Assembly: GCA_940671915.1 (NCBI GenBank)
Contig: CALNVZ010003432.1
Location: 13,604,141 to 13,668,140, forward strand
From: Paracentrotus lividus
Taxonomy: Eukaryota; Echinodermata; Echinoidea; Camarodonta; Echinidae
Reading direction: 5' to 3'
DNA length: 64,000 bases
Position 1 is the stretch's first letter. The number at the start of each line of letters is the position of its first letter. Positions 44,418 through 60,068 of the stretch are shown here, one piece after another. The position numbers were made by a program, and so were the translations under genes. The notes under the pieces were generated by a model. The model saw only the letters and a program-made list of their open reading frames with translations, made no database searches and had not been told where the DNA came from.

Positions 44418-44557
44418 ATGAATATGAGCTTGATTTTGATTGTAATTTGTCCACAATTTGTTGAGTTGGCTCTCTTGCTCTAGCTCTTCATGCATTTCAG
44501 ACTGTACTTCCACCCAATTCACTTGCAAACCTTTGACCTCGTTTATTGTTATGGTAA
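44418..44557 (-). other. Possible 5' exon of ENO4 (weak)
   Basis: On the minus strand an acceptor-like TTGAATACAG is followed by an open stretch with MHEELEQESQLNKLWTNYNQ and a donor CAT|GTAAGT at 44418. An acceptor upstream of the ENO4 ATG (TTTTAACAG, about 43240) could join it, but the frame would not continue into ENO4, so if transcribed it is 5' UTR or a separate short ORF. Confidence 0.2.
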
Positions 44558-44689
44558 GCCACTGTATTCAACAGTTACAAATGGAAGAAAAGCTGAGCTT
44601 CATCGTTGAGGTAACATTTGACTTAAAAGGGGTAATATAAAATTTTAAACCCATTAATAAGACAATTATATTTGGTGATGAATAAATGA

Positions 44690-44900
44690 AAAGTCAGTTT
44701 TTATTATATAAACTCAACCCAGAGCGTGAGAACGAAAGGCCATACGGCGCATTCCATACACAACCCGGAAGAAAGAGGGACTCCCTAGCAACTGTAAACA
44801 ATCGCAAAAGCCGGGCATGCATCATTCTGCAGTTGTATCCTACACTCTGTTTTTCGGATAAAGGAAGCCAGATTTTTATATCTCATCAGCGTTCAATGCC
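44690..44900. promoter_or_regulatory. Likely ENO4/ANKRD53 shared promoter region
   Basis: Lies between the two head-to-head start codons (1763 bp apart). It is locally richer in CpG (TACGGCGC, AACCCGGAAG). CCCGGAAG matches an ETS-family core; CCTAGCAAC resembles the right half of an RFX X-box, with a poor left half. No TATA box clearly placed. Confidence 0.3.
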
Positions 44901-44929
44901 ATTTCAATGATTTTATAATGTTTCTGTAG

Positions 44930-44965
44930 ATGACAAAGGCACAAAATAAGAAGGAAAATGTCTAA
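44930..44965 (+). CDS. 11-codon uORF overlapping the ANKRD53 start
   Basis: ATG at 44930 opens MTKAQNKKENV and stops at TAA 44963-44965, overlapping the main ATG (44958) in another frame. It would reduce translation of the main ORF if transcription starts upstream. Confidence 0.3.
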   Translation: MTKAQNKKENV

Positions 44966-45170
44966 AATTGCAATGGAATCTAGTTCCCGAGTGACCACAA
45001 CGGGATCAAAATTCACCAATGTCGGCCCCGTCCCCTCCACCACTGCTTCAAAGCGAAGCCGGAAGGCGGCTCTTGGAGGCGATGAATTCATGGCAGCTGC
45101 GATTGGAGACACAGCGTGGCTGAGACAATCACTCAAAGATGGAAAGAATCCAGCTAATTTTGACAAAAAT
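44958..45170 (+). CDS. ANKRD53: ANKRD53 exon 1
   Basis: Residues 1-71, MSKIAMESSSRVTTTGSKF to KDGKNPANFDKN. A second in-frame ATG lies 5 codons on. Donor AAT|GTAAGT. Confidence 0.78.
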
Positions 45171-48100
45171 GTAAGTTTTCCAAAATAAACAGTTAGGCCT
45201 AGACCTACACAAAATGGGATTGTTGGATTAAAAGTTTTTATAGTCTAGATCTAGTAGATTTTTAAAAAAAAATATTGATTTTTTTTAGTTAAGAAAAAAG
45301 GAGGATGTTGCTTGCATTAAGATGCACAGCCACAGAGCCTCAGAGGTTGTCTCCAGGACCAGGTTTGAATATAGTCTACTTTTATTATCATACCTTGTAC
45401 CTTGTAGTTCCATTCCCTGACCCTCCACCAGGTAACACAGGGCTGACGAGAGTGGGATATTATTATTCTGTTTGGTTTTGTTGGAGGTTTTGCATGTTTT
45501 TAGTTTTATTTTGAGTATTTACTGCCTTCTGGAGGATACATTGTTGACTGTGAGATTATTCCAGTGGGATATTGCATCAGGGAAGAAGGGACAGAAATAA
45601 ATAATCAATGTCTCGGATTCTAATAATAATAATAATAACGCATTTATATAGTGCCATCTGTCTTGTAAACTATTCTAACTAAAGTAGACCTAGGCCTATG
45701 TTTAATTAACCTTGATAGTGCTAAAAGTAATAGTGCAGTCAGACATGTCTTGTCTGACGTGGGAAGATAATCAATCCAATATGTTTTTTTTTTTAATGGC
45801 TGTCATAAGTCGTAACCATATTCAATTTGTAGAATATTTTAACCCACGATTTGAAAATGCTTTCAAGCAATGCTTATTAAGTTTTTTTAGCACATTATGT
45901 TATTATAGAGGAAAAAAAAATTGATGATAAGGCTAAGCACTATTCAACATAGTCTATTTTTGCTTAATCCTAAGACAAAAAATATAGCTTTCTTTTAGTT
46001 AGGTGTCTGGACACCAAACCTCCCATCTTACAAAATAACAGCAATTTAGTCAACTTCATTAAATATAGTTTCAACTTAGACTAAATCATTAGCCTTGAAA
46101 TTTAATTGTCAAGATTCATAACTCATTATGTTTCATTAACCTATTTAATTTCATATATTTTACAGGGTTTGTCTGCCATCCACCTGGCCGCTCTTCACGG
46201 CAGGATAGAATGCTTGAAACTCCTGGTTGATAAGTATCATGTGAACGTAAACTTGGCCAGCTCAACAGGCTGGAGACCTATTCATCTATGTATTAATAGC
46301 AGGACTGGCAAGAGGGCTCTAGAATGCTTGCAATATCTCCTGGATATGGGGGCGGATCCTTCTCTGTAAGTTTATCTTGAGTTTGTTATAAACAAAAATT
46401 AAATGACAATTCATGTGAATTAACTTTAAGAAGGCTTGTAATTTAATTCAAAAGACTTAATTCATACTTCGACTTTAAAACATATGAAATAAATTGATGT
46501 TATATAAATTTACAGAACTTATGATTTCTAAACTCAGAATTTAAAGCTCACTTTTGAAGTAAATTGATATTTTATTTACATACAAAAACCAACGTGAAGA
46601 CGTCAAACCCTTATTTGGGAAATTCTTATTTTAAGATATCAAAACCTGAAAGACATTCAATCATATTTGTTGAGTGGTTGTGTTTAAAATACAATTTCTT
46701 CAACTAAATGGCCCGAATTCACAAAAGTGGATTCTGCAAAATCCATGGTTTCAACCCTGGGTTTAACCTAGGGTTGGACCTAGGATTTTCAATATGGTAT
46801 TCACAAAGGTGGAATCGACTGAATCCACAGATCCACAGCGTCATAAAACGTCATAATTTGGGTCAACTGTTGGTGAATCTTAAACTGGTGGATCCGTGGA
46901 GCCGTCGATTAAAAGACCCACGGATCCATGGATCCGTGGGTTTTGCAGAATCCTCCTTTGTGAATTCGGGCCAATGTTTCTATTCCACTTGATAAAAATT
47001 AATTGTTCATTAAAGTCTTGGATGAGTCTTTATTTTTATCTTTATCCATCTCGATTTTGTTTGTTTTTGTTTGTTTTTTTGCAGTCCCAATGAGGATCTT
47101 ATGACACCAACTCATCAAGCAGCTATTGAAGGAAGTGTGAAATGCATAACAGCTCTTCTCGCAGGAGGGGCCGATATAAGTACACCAGATTGTAATGGCC
47201 ATCTACCTTTGGACTATGCCAAGATATGGGGACATAGGAAATGTGCCAGGTAAAGAAATGGATTTTTCTAGGGATTGAGTAACTTTGTGGAGGCTTGCAA
47301 AAGTCTTGAGCTGTGGGACCCTAGATGCTGTCAGTGCATGTAATAAGATGTCAAGAGGAAACCCTGAAAATTTCATTCCATAATATAAGCATCATTGCAT
47401 GATTCAAAATAAGTTTAAAAGAATAAAAATAAAAAAAAGTGCATATTTTCCCTCCATAGACAGTGTTAATATTAAGCGTAGGTTCACTTATATCTGTAGT
47501 GATATTCACTCTGCAATATCTTAACAATTAAGTGCCTGGTTAGCTTTAAAATCTAAGGCAATGCCTGTCTGACCTAAAGGTTTGCAATTATGATTACAGC
47601 ATTATTTGGAAGAGTAAGTTTTTTAAAGATCCTGAATTAAGTTAAACAATCCCTCAACCATCCTCACTTTCATTGGTATGGTTACCTTGTTTCATTGTTA
47701 TAGTCCACTCTCAATACAATGAGGTGCTCAGGACAAATCCAAATACCTCTTCATTTGCAGATATTGTTAAACTGAACTGAAATTAGGACTGGGAAAATTA
47801 CCTTGTTATAACAAAATCTTGTATCTGAGCTCATTATAACAGGAGTAGACTGTATCAAGATACATGTAGATATGATGTGAAATGTCACCAAAATAAGATG
47901 GTGAATATTTGCACTGTCAACTAAAATCTCTAGTTCAAGTCAGGTTAAAATTTCAGCATTTTGAACATCTTCAAATTTTGGATGTAAGCATATACAAAAA
48001 GTCACTATCATTGTTTGTTTGTTTTATTTCTAACAGTTCTAAAGAATCTCATTCAATTTCTATTTAGGGCTGCAGGAATGAATATGAATATAAATATTTA

Positions 48101-49355
48101 CAGCTGCAAAGACAGGTGTAATCAGTGTTTACTTGTTGCTTGGTTATTTTGAGCGATTCCATCTACCATATCAAAACTTTTATGATATGGATTGATATTT
48201 TTTGTCTCTTTTTGTTGGCTCAATGAGTAGAGCGTCCGCCTAATTATCGGGAGACCCTGGGTTTGATCCCCAGTCGAGTCATACTAAAGACTTGAAAAAA
48301 TGGGACCCTCTGCTTTCTAGCCAGGTGCTCGGTATTTTGGAATGGGAAGGCGTAATAATAACATGTTATGCAGGGCCTGCTGGGAGAATAGTTCATTTGA
48401 GCTGAAATGGCTACCCTGGGTAAATAAGTTACTATTATTATTTTTTTTTTCCTGTGATAGAATACTTGCCTCTGAGACATGGAAGAGAGAGAAGGAAGCC
48501 GAGTTGGCCAAGGTGGCAGAATTACAACAGTTGAAACACCTCAAGGATGCTGTTGAAGAATATGAAGAACAGGATCAACAGGCCTACCAGACCATTCAGA
48601 ACGATGCATCCTTCCATGAATGGATGGACAAGAAGGGTCTAGCGGACAAACAATCACCTCGTCTTGTTGCGTCCAAGAAGGAGTCTTCGACTCTCGGTGC
48701 CATGGCCAATCAGCTTTACCAAGCCAACAGTCCTCGCAAAGCTAACGTACCAGCAGTCAAAGTCCAAGCGGTCAACGAGAAAGGCAAGAAGGGGGACTCG
48801 AAGGGTAAGACACAGGCCAAGTCCACCCCCTCACCTGCAAAGAGTCCTGGTGCGGATCGTGTTGTACCCAGGGAGAGGTTATGTAAAGGAAAGACAAAGC
48901 CAAAGCTTGAGCCGGTGTCAAAGGTCAAGGTTCCTGTTCTTGAAATCACTGGTGAGCAACGTCTAGACAAAGCCCATCTCCACACGCAACCAGTGCCTGA
49001 CCTTCCAAAAGAGGTTATTGAAAGGATCCTCTTGGAGAAGCTTTCACCCCATGACCGTCCTCTGTCCTTCAAGTGCAAGAACATTATTGATGCGCAGCAC
49101 AGAAGACTCTATGACAGCGATGTTAAACCTCTGGAAGAGGTTTACGCACATCTTTCTAATGATAAATCATCGGCGTTGTTTCCAGGACAGAGCCATGGTA
49201 GTTCTACGTCATCTTCGTCCAGGAAAACTAGTACAACTGGCAGAGACAGTTTTGATAACCAAAGAATTGCAGATGCCTTGAAACACATTGCCAAACCTTA
49301 TAAATTCCCCCAGATTCAAGGAGAAGACTATAAATATGGCTTTGAAGTGTTATGA
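44958..49355 (+). CDS. ANKRD53: ANKRD53-like ankyrin-repeat protein, 4 coding exons
   Basis: ANKRD53 is described in mammals as a spindle-associated ankyrin protein; function here is inferred. Exons 44958-45170, 46166-46365, 47085-47249 and 48461-49355 join in frame to 490 aa (human about 530). Seen: a disordered basic N-terminus (to ~45); a helix DEFMAAAIGDTAWLRQSLKD; four ankyrin-type repeats (~72-190) with GLSAIHLAALHGRIECLKLL, GWRPIHLCIN, TPTHQAAIEGSVKCITALLA and NGHLPLDYAKIWGH; a coiled-coil-like KREKEAELAKVAELQQLKHL; a long basic Ser/Pro/Lys linker; and a C-terminal block FPQIQGEDYKYGFEVL. TEX261 lies next, convergent, as I recall for human ANKRD53. The exact ortholog could be a sister ankyrin gene. 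Confidence 0.78.
45608..45665 (-). repeat. Retroelement 3' tail, (TTA)n
   Basis: TAATAATAATAATAATAACG followed by CATTTATATAGTGCC; in inverse it reads as the end of a CR1/SINE-type element with a TTA tail. In ANKRD53 intron 1. Confidence 0.45.
46166..46365 (+). CDS. ANKRD53: ANKRD53 exon 2 (ankyrin repeats)
   Basis: GLSAIHLAALHGRIECLKLL through LECLQYLLDMGADPS plus two bases. Acceptor TATTTTACAG, donor CT|GTAAGT. Confidence 0.88.
46710..46972. mobile_element. 263-bp foldback, GGCCCGAATTCACAAA ends
   Basis: GGCCCGAATTCACAAA...GG and inverse TTTGTGAATTCGGGCC at the ends, with TTCTGCAAAATCCATGG mirrored by CCGTGGGTTTTGCAGAA. In ANKRD53 intron 2. Confidence 0.75.
47085..47249 (+). CDS. ANKRD53: ANKRD53 exon 3 (ankyrin repeats)
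   Basis: PNEDLMTPTHQAAIEGSV, LLAGGADISTPDCNGHLPLD, YAKIWGHRKCA. Acceptor TTTTTTTGCAG, donor CAG|GTAAAG. Confidence 0.88.
48220..48450 (+). mobile_element. tRNA-derived SINE supplying the T-tract of ANKRD53 intron 3
   Basis: The head has TTGGCTCAATGAGTAGAGCG (A box), a loop with AAT anticodon position, and a perfect T-arm CTGGG/CCCAG around TTTGATC (B box). The acceptor stem does not pair. The body runs to TACCCTGGGTAAATAAGTTA and a (TTA)n/T10 tail at about 48428-48450, 10 bases before exon 4. Confidence 0.65.
48461..49355 (+). CDS. ANKRD53: ANKRD53 exon 4 (C-terminal half)
   Basis: 895 nt, from ILASETWKREKEAELAK to GFEVL and TGA. Acceptor TTTTTTTTTTCCTGTGATAG. An open frame upstream of 48461 is intronic SINE sequence and should not be included. 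Confidence 0.87.
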
Positions 49356-49623
49356 TGCTTGTCTACTAGGACCAATTGCAGAATAGTAGAGGGTTCTCGC
49401 TACAAAATGGAATTCGGGCCATGTATGTCCATATTGAAGTCCATGTTTGTCGTATTGTTTGCAGCTCAAAGATTTGGTAAACTGACAATGAACATTCTTT
49501 AATCAAAACTGCTTCGTCCAGCTTTGTTAATTTAATATATTTGTTTTAAAATTTTGGTGAGATTTTTGGCTTACTCACTTCTCAGGATATTAGGAATAGC
49601 ATGAGAGTAACAATACAAGAAAT

Positions 49624-49629
49624 AATAAA
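49624..49629 (+). terminator. Candidate ANKRD53 polyadenylation signal
   Basis: AATAAA 269 bases after the ANKRD53 stop codon, followed by a T-rich stretch (ATTTTTTCTTGTTCTGTTTT). First such hexamer downstream of the gene. Confidence 0.45.
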
Positions 49630-50114
49630 TATTTTTTCTTGTTCTGTTTTAATTCAAATGCTTAAGCTGGGTTTTCAAGGGGCACATGAACGTTTTGCCA
49701 ATTGCGATTTGGGGGAAGTCCAACAGTTGTTTTTTATGCTGTAAAAGCTTTTAAGTGCAGCAAAAGCTTTTGTGGCATAAAGAAACCAACTGTTGGACTT
49801 TTACATTTTATCCTTCGCAAAATATTTGCCTGCCCCATGAAAACCTGACTTTAGTGTTGCAAACAAAGGGAACACCATCATAAACATGAACCCCACAAGG
49901 ACTGATGGAGTATCCTTGATATAATTAATGTCAAGTGGTGAGCCTGATCACTTAAGAATGACCATTTCGTCCATCCATGACAATTGAACATTTAAAGGAT
50001 TCCATTTTAGCACATATCCATGGCAACCAAATTTTTTCTTCATTTGGTACATCCAGTAGTACTCTTCAATATGAGACAATAGAAAAATTCAATATTTCTC
50101 ACGAAATATTTTTC

Positions 50115-50961
50115 TACCGAGTGAGTCAAAAAAAACTTTACACCTAGAAAAATGTTATCAAAAAGAAAACCAATTCATAAACCCTAAATTATTTTACATA
50201 TTCTGAAAGAGTAACTCCTCCCACATCTTCTGGTACCATTTTTGTGTGGTGTGTCTTTACGCTTGGATGAACACGACCCATTGTTTGCGAACATGCAAAT
50301 TTCGAATTGTGCCAGGGTGGGGATGGAATCGAAACAACAAAAGCTGACAAAAAAGCAACTCCATCATAAATAAAATAGCATAACTTTTTAACGAAAATGT
50401 ATTCCGCTTAATAACTTAGCAGGGGTGTTGTTACACATATTGACTACATTTTGTATGAAAATTAGATTGACTCGTCCAGTAATGCACGAATGAGTACACA
50501 TCAAAGAGTAAATTGCCACTGACAGACCTAAAAAGGCCTCCTAATACTTTTGACAAGAGATTATTTTGTCTTTGACGTGTGCTCACTCATGCCTGACTCT
50601 ACAGATTTATCTCATTTTCATACAAAATGTAGTCAATATGTGTAACAACACCCCTGTCAAGTTATTAAGCAGAATACATTTTCGTTGAAAAGTTATGCCA
50701 TTTTATTCATGCTGGAGTTGCTTTTTTGTCAGCTTTTGTTGTTTCAATTTCATCCCCACCCTGGCACAATTCGAAATTTGCATGTTCGCAAACAATGCGT
50801 CGTGTTCATCCAAGCGTAAAGACATACCACACAAAAATGGTACCAGAAGATGCGGGAGGAGTTACTCTTTCAGAATATGTATAATAATTGAGGGTTTATA
50901 AATTAGTTTTCTTTTTATTGACATTTTTCTAGGTGTAAAGTTTTTTTTGACTCACTCGGTA
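50115..50961. mobile_element. 847-bp near-complete palindrome with TA borders
   Basis: TACCGAGTGAGTCAAAAAAA at the left and its inverse at the right. The arms stay similar for some 350-400 bp (ACTTTACACCTAGAAAAATG, GGAGTTACTCTTTCAGAATA, GCAAATTTCGAATTGTGCCA and inverses). Only ~100 bp in the centre are unpaired. No ORF. Confidence 0.8.
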
Positions 50962-52430
50962 TAGGCTATTATACTTCAAAAATTTGGAAAGTGTCCGTCC
51001 GTGACAAACTGGTAGCATGGTTAGTCATAGGTCGTACAACTATAATTGTACAGATTTGTCAATTCTAGTTTATATTACTCTCAGATGATAAAGATAATAA
51101 CTATAATTTTTGTTTATCTTTGTACATGTATAAAACACCGTATAATGTAACATGAGACAGGTTAGTTACGTGTTTCGATGTCAAAAATTGAGGATACATC
51201 CATTTTGGGGCATTTGAAACTGGAATAAAATATAATCCTTGTGTACAAAAATTGTCAGCCTTAAATATACTAGGCAAACTTAATGGCCCATATTTTGAAC
51301 CAAAGACTGAGTTTGTATGGGTTGAAATTTGATGAATCAGACAAGAGGATCGCAAAATAGCACCGCACAAACTTCAACTCGTACAAACTCGGTCTTTCGT
51401 TAAGAATAAAGGATATGGTCTTTTCACTACAATTTAGTATGTTATATCCTTTGAATTTCTCATCATTCTTTTGCATTTGCACTAGGAAAACAAAATTATT
51501 GCTATAATGAAAATATAGTATATTTGTGTAAAGCTCTTTTTAGGCTCTCATTCAATAGCTCTTCAATTATTTTATTCACACCAATAAAAAGTGTTTAGAT
51601 ATCACAAACACATGATCTTCCAATACTGGATTATAACTAACTGTGTATGATTAAAACTTATTTATACATGTGGTTATGTACTAATTATCAATAAATGATA
51701 CAAATTTTCTACAAGTTATGGAATTTCATGTCTTCTGTATGATTAATTACCAGCTTTAAGGAATGTGGTCAATTACATTCACGACAAAATTAAACTGAAT
51801 GATGTACAATGTATAAGAAATACACTCGTAAAAACTCAATTACCAAATATGTAACAAATTCATTTAATGTATACACTAAAGACGTAAGACAAATCACACA
51901 AGCAGAATGCAGTAATAATAAAAACACCCTTAATTAAACATGTTGTATTGTATACAAAGTTTACCACATCAAAATACCATTTTTCTTAACAGTATTTGCT
52001 GTAACATACAGTCAAGACAATTTTGCAATACATACATGTACAGAAGTCAAGTATGTATTAGCTAAATCAATCAATATATTTCTCTTAGTGTTATAACAAT
52101 TGTAATAGTTTCTTTCAATAAGTATTACACTCAAATTTGTCTTTTCAGGCCAGCTTCAAGAAGAACTGCTGATGATTTTTCTAGACAGATTTTTACAGCA
52201 TATTAATTTCTTTAGACAGTAGGGGCCCGTTTCTCGAAACTGATGTAAGTTCTTGGACAACCCATAGGCCCCCAGGTCTTTACAGACATGGCGCAGGTTT
52301 TCCACAAAATGCCTATTTGTAAATGACATACATAACTTTGCAAGCATCTACATGTACAAACAGGGAATAGGAAACATAGTCAAACTCTTTTCATGAACAT
52401 GTACATTGGAAACTTGACATAAAGAGTTCA
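50962..52430. other. Intergenic, ANKRD53 to TEX261
   Basis: AT-rich with no recognised gene or RNA. Short inverse similarity exists between CCAAAGACTGAGTTTGTATGG (about 51301) and the ACAAACTCGGTCTTTCG stretch at about 51384, a small foldback. Confidence 0.35.
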
Positions 52431-52569
52431 GGAGGGCGTTTCATGAAAGGACTTGTCGGATGTTTTATCCAACAAACTGTTGTAAGCTACTGAAATACTT
52501 GCATCTGATTGGCTGAGAGCAAATTTATCGGATAAAATGTCCGACAAGTCCTTTGATGAAATGCCCCCC
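52431..52569. mobile_element. TTTCATGAAAGGACTTGTCGGA MITE, copy 2
   Basis: GGAGGGCGTTTCATGAAAGG at the left, TTTGATGAAATGCCCCCC at the right, with inner TCGGATGTTTTATCC / GGATAAAATGTCCGA. Family of 9152-9303. Confidence 0.7.
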
Positions 52570-53810
52570 TGATAAAACAAAACACCTCAAGTACAACAGG
52601 CTATTTCTCCAGTCAAAATGAAATAAATTTGTTTTGTTTAGTATTTTTTATTGACTACTGAGAAAACAAGATATCTCAAATAACAAGCAAAATTTTCTGG
52701 TCCCTAGGACATCATTATAAAGAGTTTTTACTGTGCTTCATAAAATAACAGAGAAAATCATCCAAAATTAAAGAGGAGAGTAGAAATGTAAATACAACAT
52801 GACAAGAGATGAGAAATAAAATCGAACATGAGATGCAGAAGCGAATATCTACTTGTCAAATAAACAAATTTTAAAAACAAAGTATTGCAAACAAGAAACT
52901 TCTCAAATACCTCATCACAAAGCATTAAATGTATTTCAGCAAATGAAATGGAAGAAAATATGAGCACTTATATAATTTGAAGATATATTTATCGTAATTT
53001 TGTATTTGGAGAGTTTTTTTATCTGAACTATTTCGAGGTCTTTGTGTTTTCAATTTCTTTTATCTTCCATCACCACTCTCTCTTGGAATTCTCACAAAGC
53101 AATAACAAATTTTCAAATAATTTTTGGAAGTGTTAAGAATTTTACTTGTTTTTTACATATTGTTTTATATCACAAATATGTTACTTGATTGCATGGCATA
53201 ATATTCAACTTACTAAGAACCGTGTATCCCTAATGCACGGTCTGGTGGAATATGGTTAGAAATAAATATAAAAATATATACATTTACATAATTGTTAATA
53301 GGTACACATTAAAATAAATGATAATATAAACAGGTTTCATTATTTGCTTTCAATTCAGATATGCTCTTTCAAAATACTAAAAGGTAATTTTAACCATCAA
53401 TGCACATTGATGTAAATTGGGAGGAGAAAGTGAAACTGATTTATGCACTTATTTTTCTTAATATTGTTCAAGCTTTTCATTGCTTTTATATTACAACACA
53501 TTGCTCTTTGCTAAAGCCTGCATGAAGTTATTAACTACTTATTATTGCCGTATGCACATAGTTTACCACTTTTTCTGCACAAATGTGAAACCCTCTACCT
53601 ACCAACATGAAAGTAGCTGCATGTATGAACAGTGTCAAGCAATTCATAAACAGTCCCATTTATTCCTTTGCCTTTTATCTTTTCCTGTATTATCTTTAAA
53701 TAAGACTTCTCCAATATAAACAATATTATCAAAATTATTTGAATTAAATTCAACCATTAATTAAAGAGGTTATCTGGCTGCTATGATTCAATATATTATA
53801 ATGACTTTAG
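52570..53810. other. Non-coding stretch, possible TEX261 3' UTR
   Basis: AT-rich; no ORF or repeat recognised. TEX261 may have a long 3' UTR reaching here, but no polyadenylation site could be fixed. Confidence 0.3.
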
Positions 53811-53954
53811 TGGGGCGTTTCATCAACATTTTCTGTCTAACAAGTTGTCAGATCTGACATCTTTAATTAATTTTTATTGGCTTAGAAGCATTGTTACTAT
53901 GGTAAACATGAACTCGTCCGATGAAACGTCCAAGTCCTTCCATGAAACGCCCCC
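53811..53954. mobile_element. TTTCATGAAAGGACTTG MITE, copy 3
   Basis: TGGGGCGTTTCATCAAC at the left and GGACTTGGACG in inverse with CATGAAACGCCCCC at the right; a more diverged member of the 9152-9303 family. Confidence 0.55.
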
Positions 53955-54442
53955 TTAAAACTCTGTCAGGGTTTTCCCCACATGGAAAATCAACTTAATT
54001 TTGAAATCATAAAATATCTAACTTTTAACAGATTGAGCAATAATCCACTTTCTTTCATCATCACATTCCTTCTATCCAAGATGTAAATGTACATAAGTTA
54101 CCAAAATAGTAATACATATATTTTTATTCTTCTACTAGCTCGCATTGCCTGGAACATAATGCATTCATAACTAGAATAGTAGGACAGAAACAACGCCTTG
54201 ATCACAAATGCCATTACGAACAGTTACAGACGCTGTGCGAATTTATTTCCAGACCATTTTGTTAAGAACTTTGTAAGAACTTCTTAAGCAGGTCATACGA
54301 AACCACCGTTCGTAAGTTCGAAGATTGGTCAATGACCTTGTTCAAGATTGTATTCAACTGTGCACGAAACCCACCTTTTATAAGACGATCAGAAGAACTG
54401 TGTTCGAAAGCCGTAAGAAGTAAGCTCCACCTATGAATCTTA

Positions 54443-54724
54443 TACTGTAATCGTGGAAATATTCGCGGTACATTAATTTTTGAATAATGAAGGAAACTGA
54501 CCAGAAATATATAATATGAAAAAATGAGCAAAGAAAATCGCGCAAAGATCGTACGGCGCGAATTAAAAAAACGCGAATATATGAGCATGCTTTCTTATGC
54601 ATGCTTTGAATGGGGTCAATTGCGTTCGAATGTAAATGCAGCGCGAATTTAAGAACCGGCAAATATGTTTTGAGGCCTCTAAGCGCAAAAAATTAATCGC
54701 GCGAAAATAACAGCGAATACAGTA
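54443..54724 (-). mobile_element. TACTGTA MITE, copy 2, with nested SINE tail
   Basis: TACTGTAATCGTGGAAATAT at the left, CAGCGAATACAGTA at the right: the reverse of 30337-30570. At about 54481-54538 it is interrupted by the SINE tail only (GGAAACTGACCAGAAATATA...GCAAAGAAAAT), with no tRNA head. Confidence 0.7.
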
Positions 54725-54967
54725 GTCTAGAACTACCAGTATAGAGTTTCGTACGAACATGTCGCTTGATTGAACATTTGTGACCACAGCTTAAGCTGAA
54801 TCCTGCAGTACACAGCTGCTAACACACAGTCGATGTTTAACACACGAGAAGCAGATCTGATTAATGTGCTATTACGCAGCTGTACTAACATAGAGTACCA
54901 TAATAATGCTTGGAGTAGATTAGATCTGTCCAATAATCACACAATGTGGAGTACCAACACGGCTCCC

Positions 54968-60068
<5,101 letters not shown>

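Noticed and set aside
48342-48460. Extension of ANKRD53 exon 4 upstream to an ATG at 48342
   Set aside because: The segment is SINE sequence; the acceptor at 48459-48460 joins exon 3 in frame and continues the protein.
54262-54787. Overlapping 90-110 aa ORFs on the minus strand
   Set aside because: They run through the TACTGTA MITE and its nested SINE tail.
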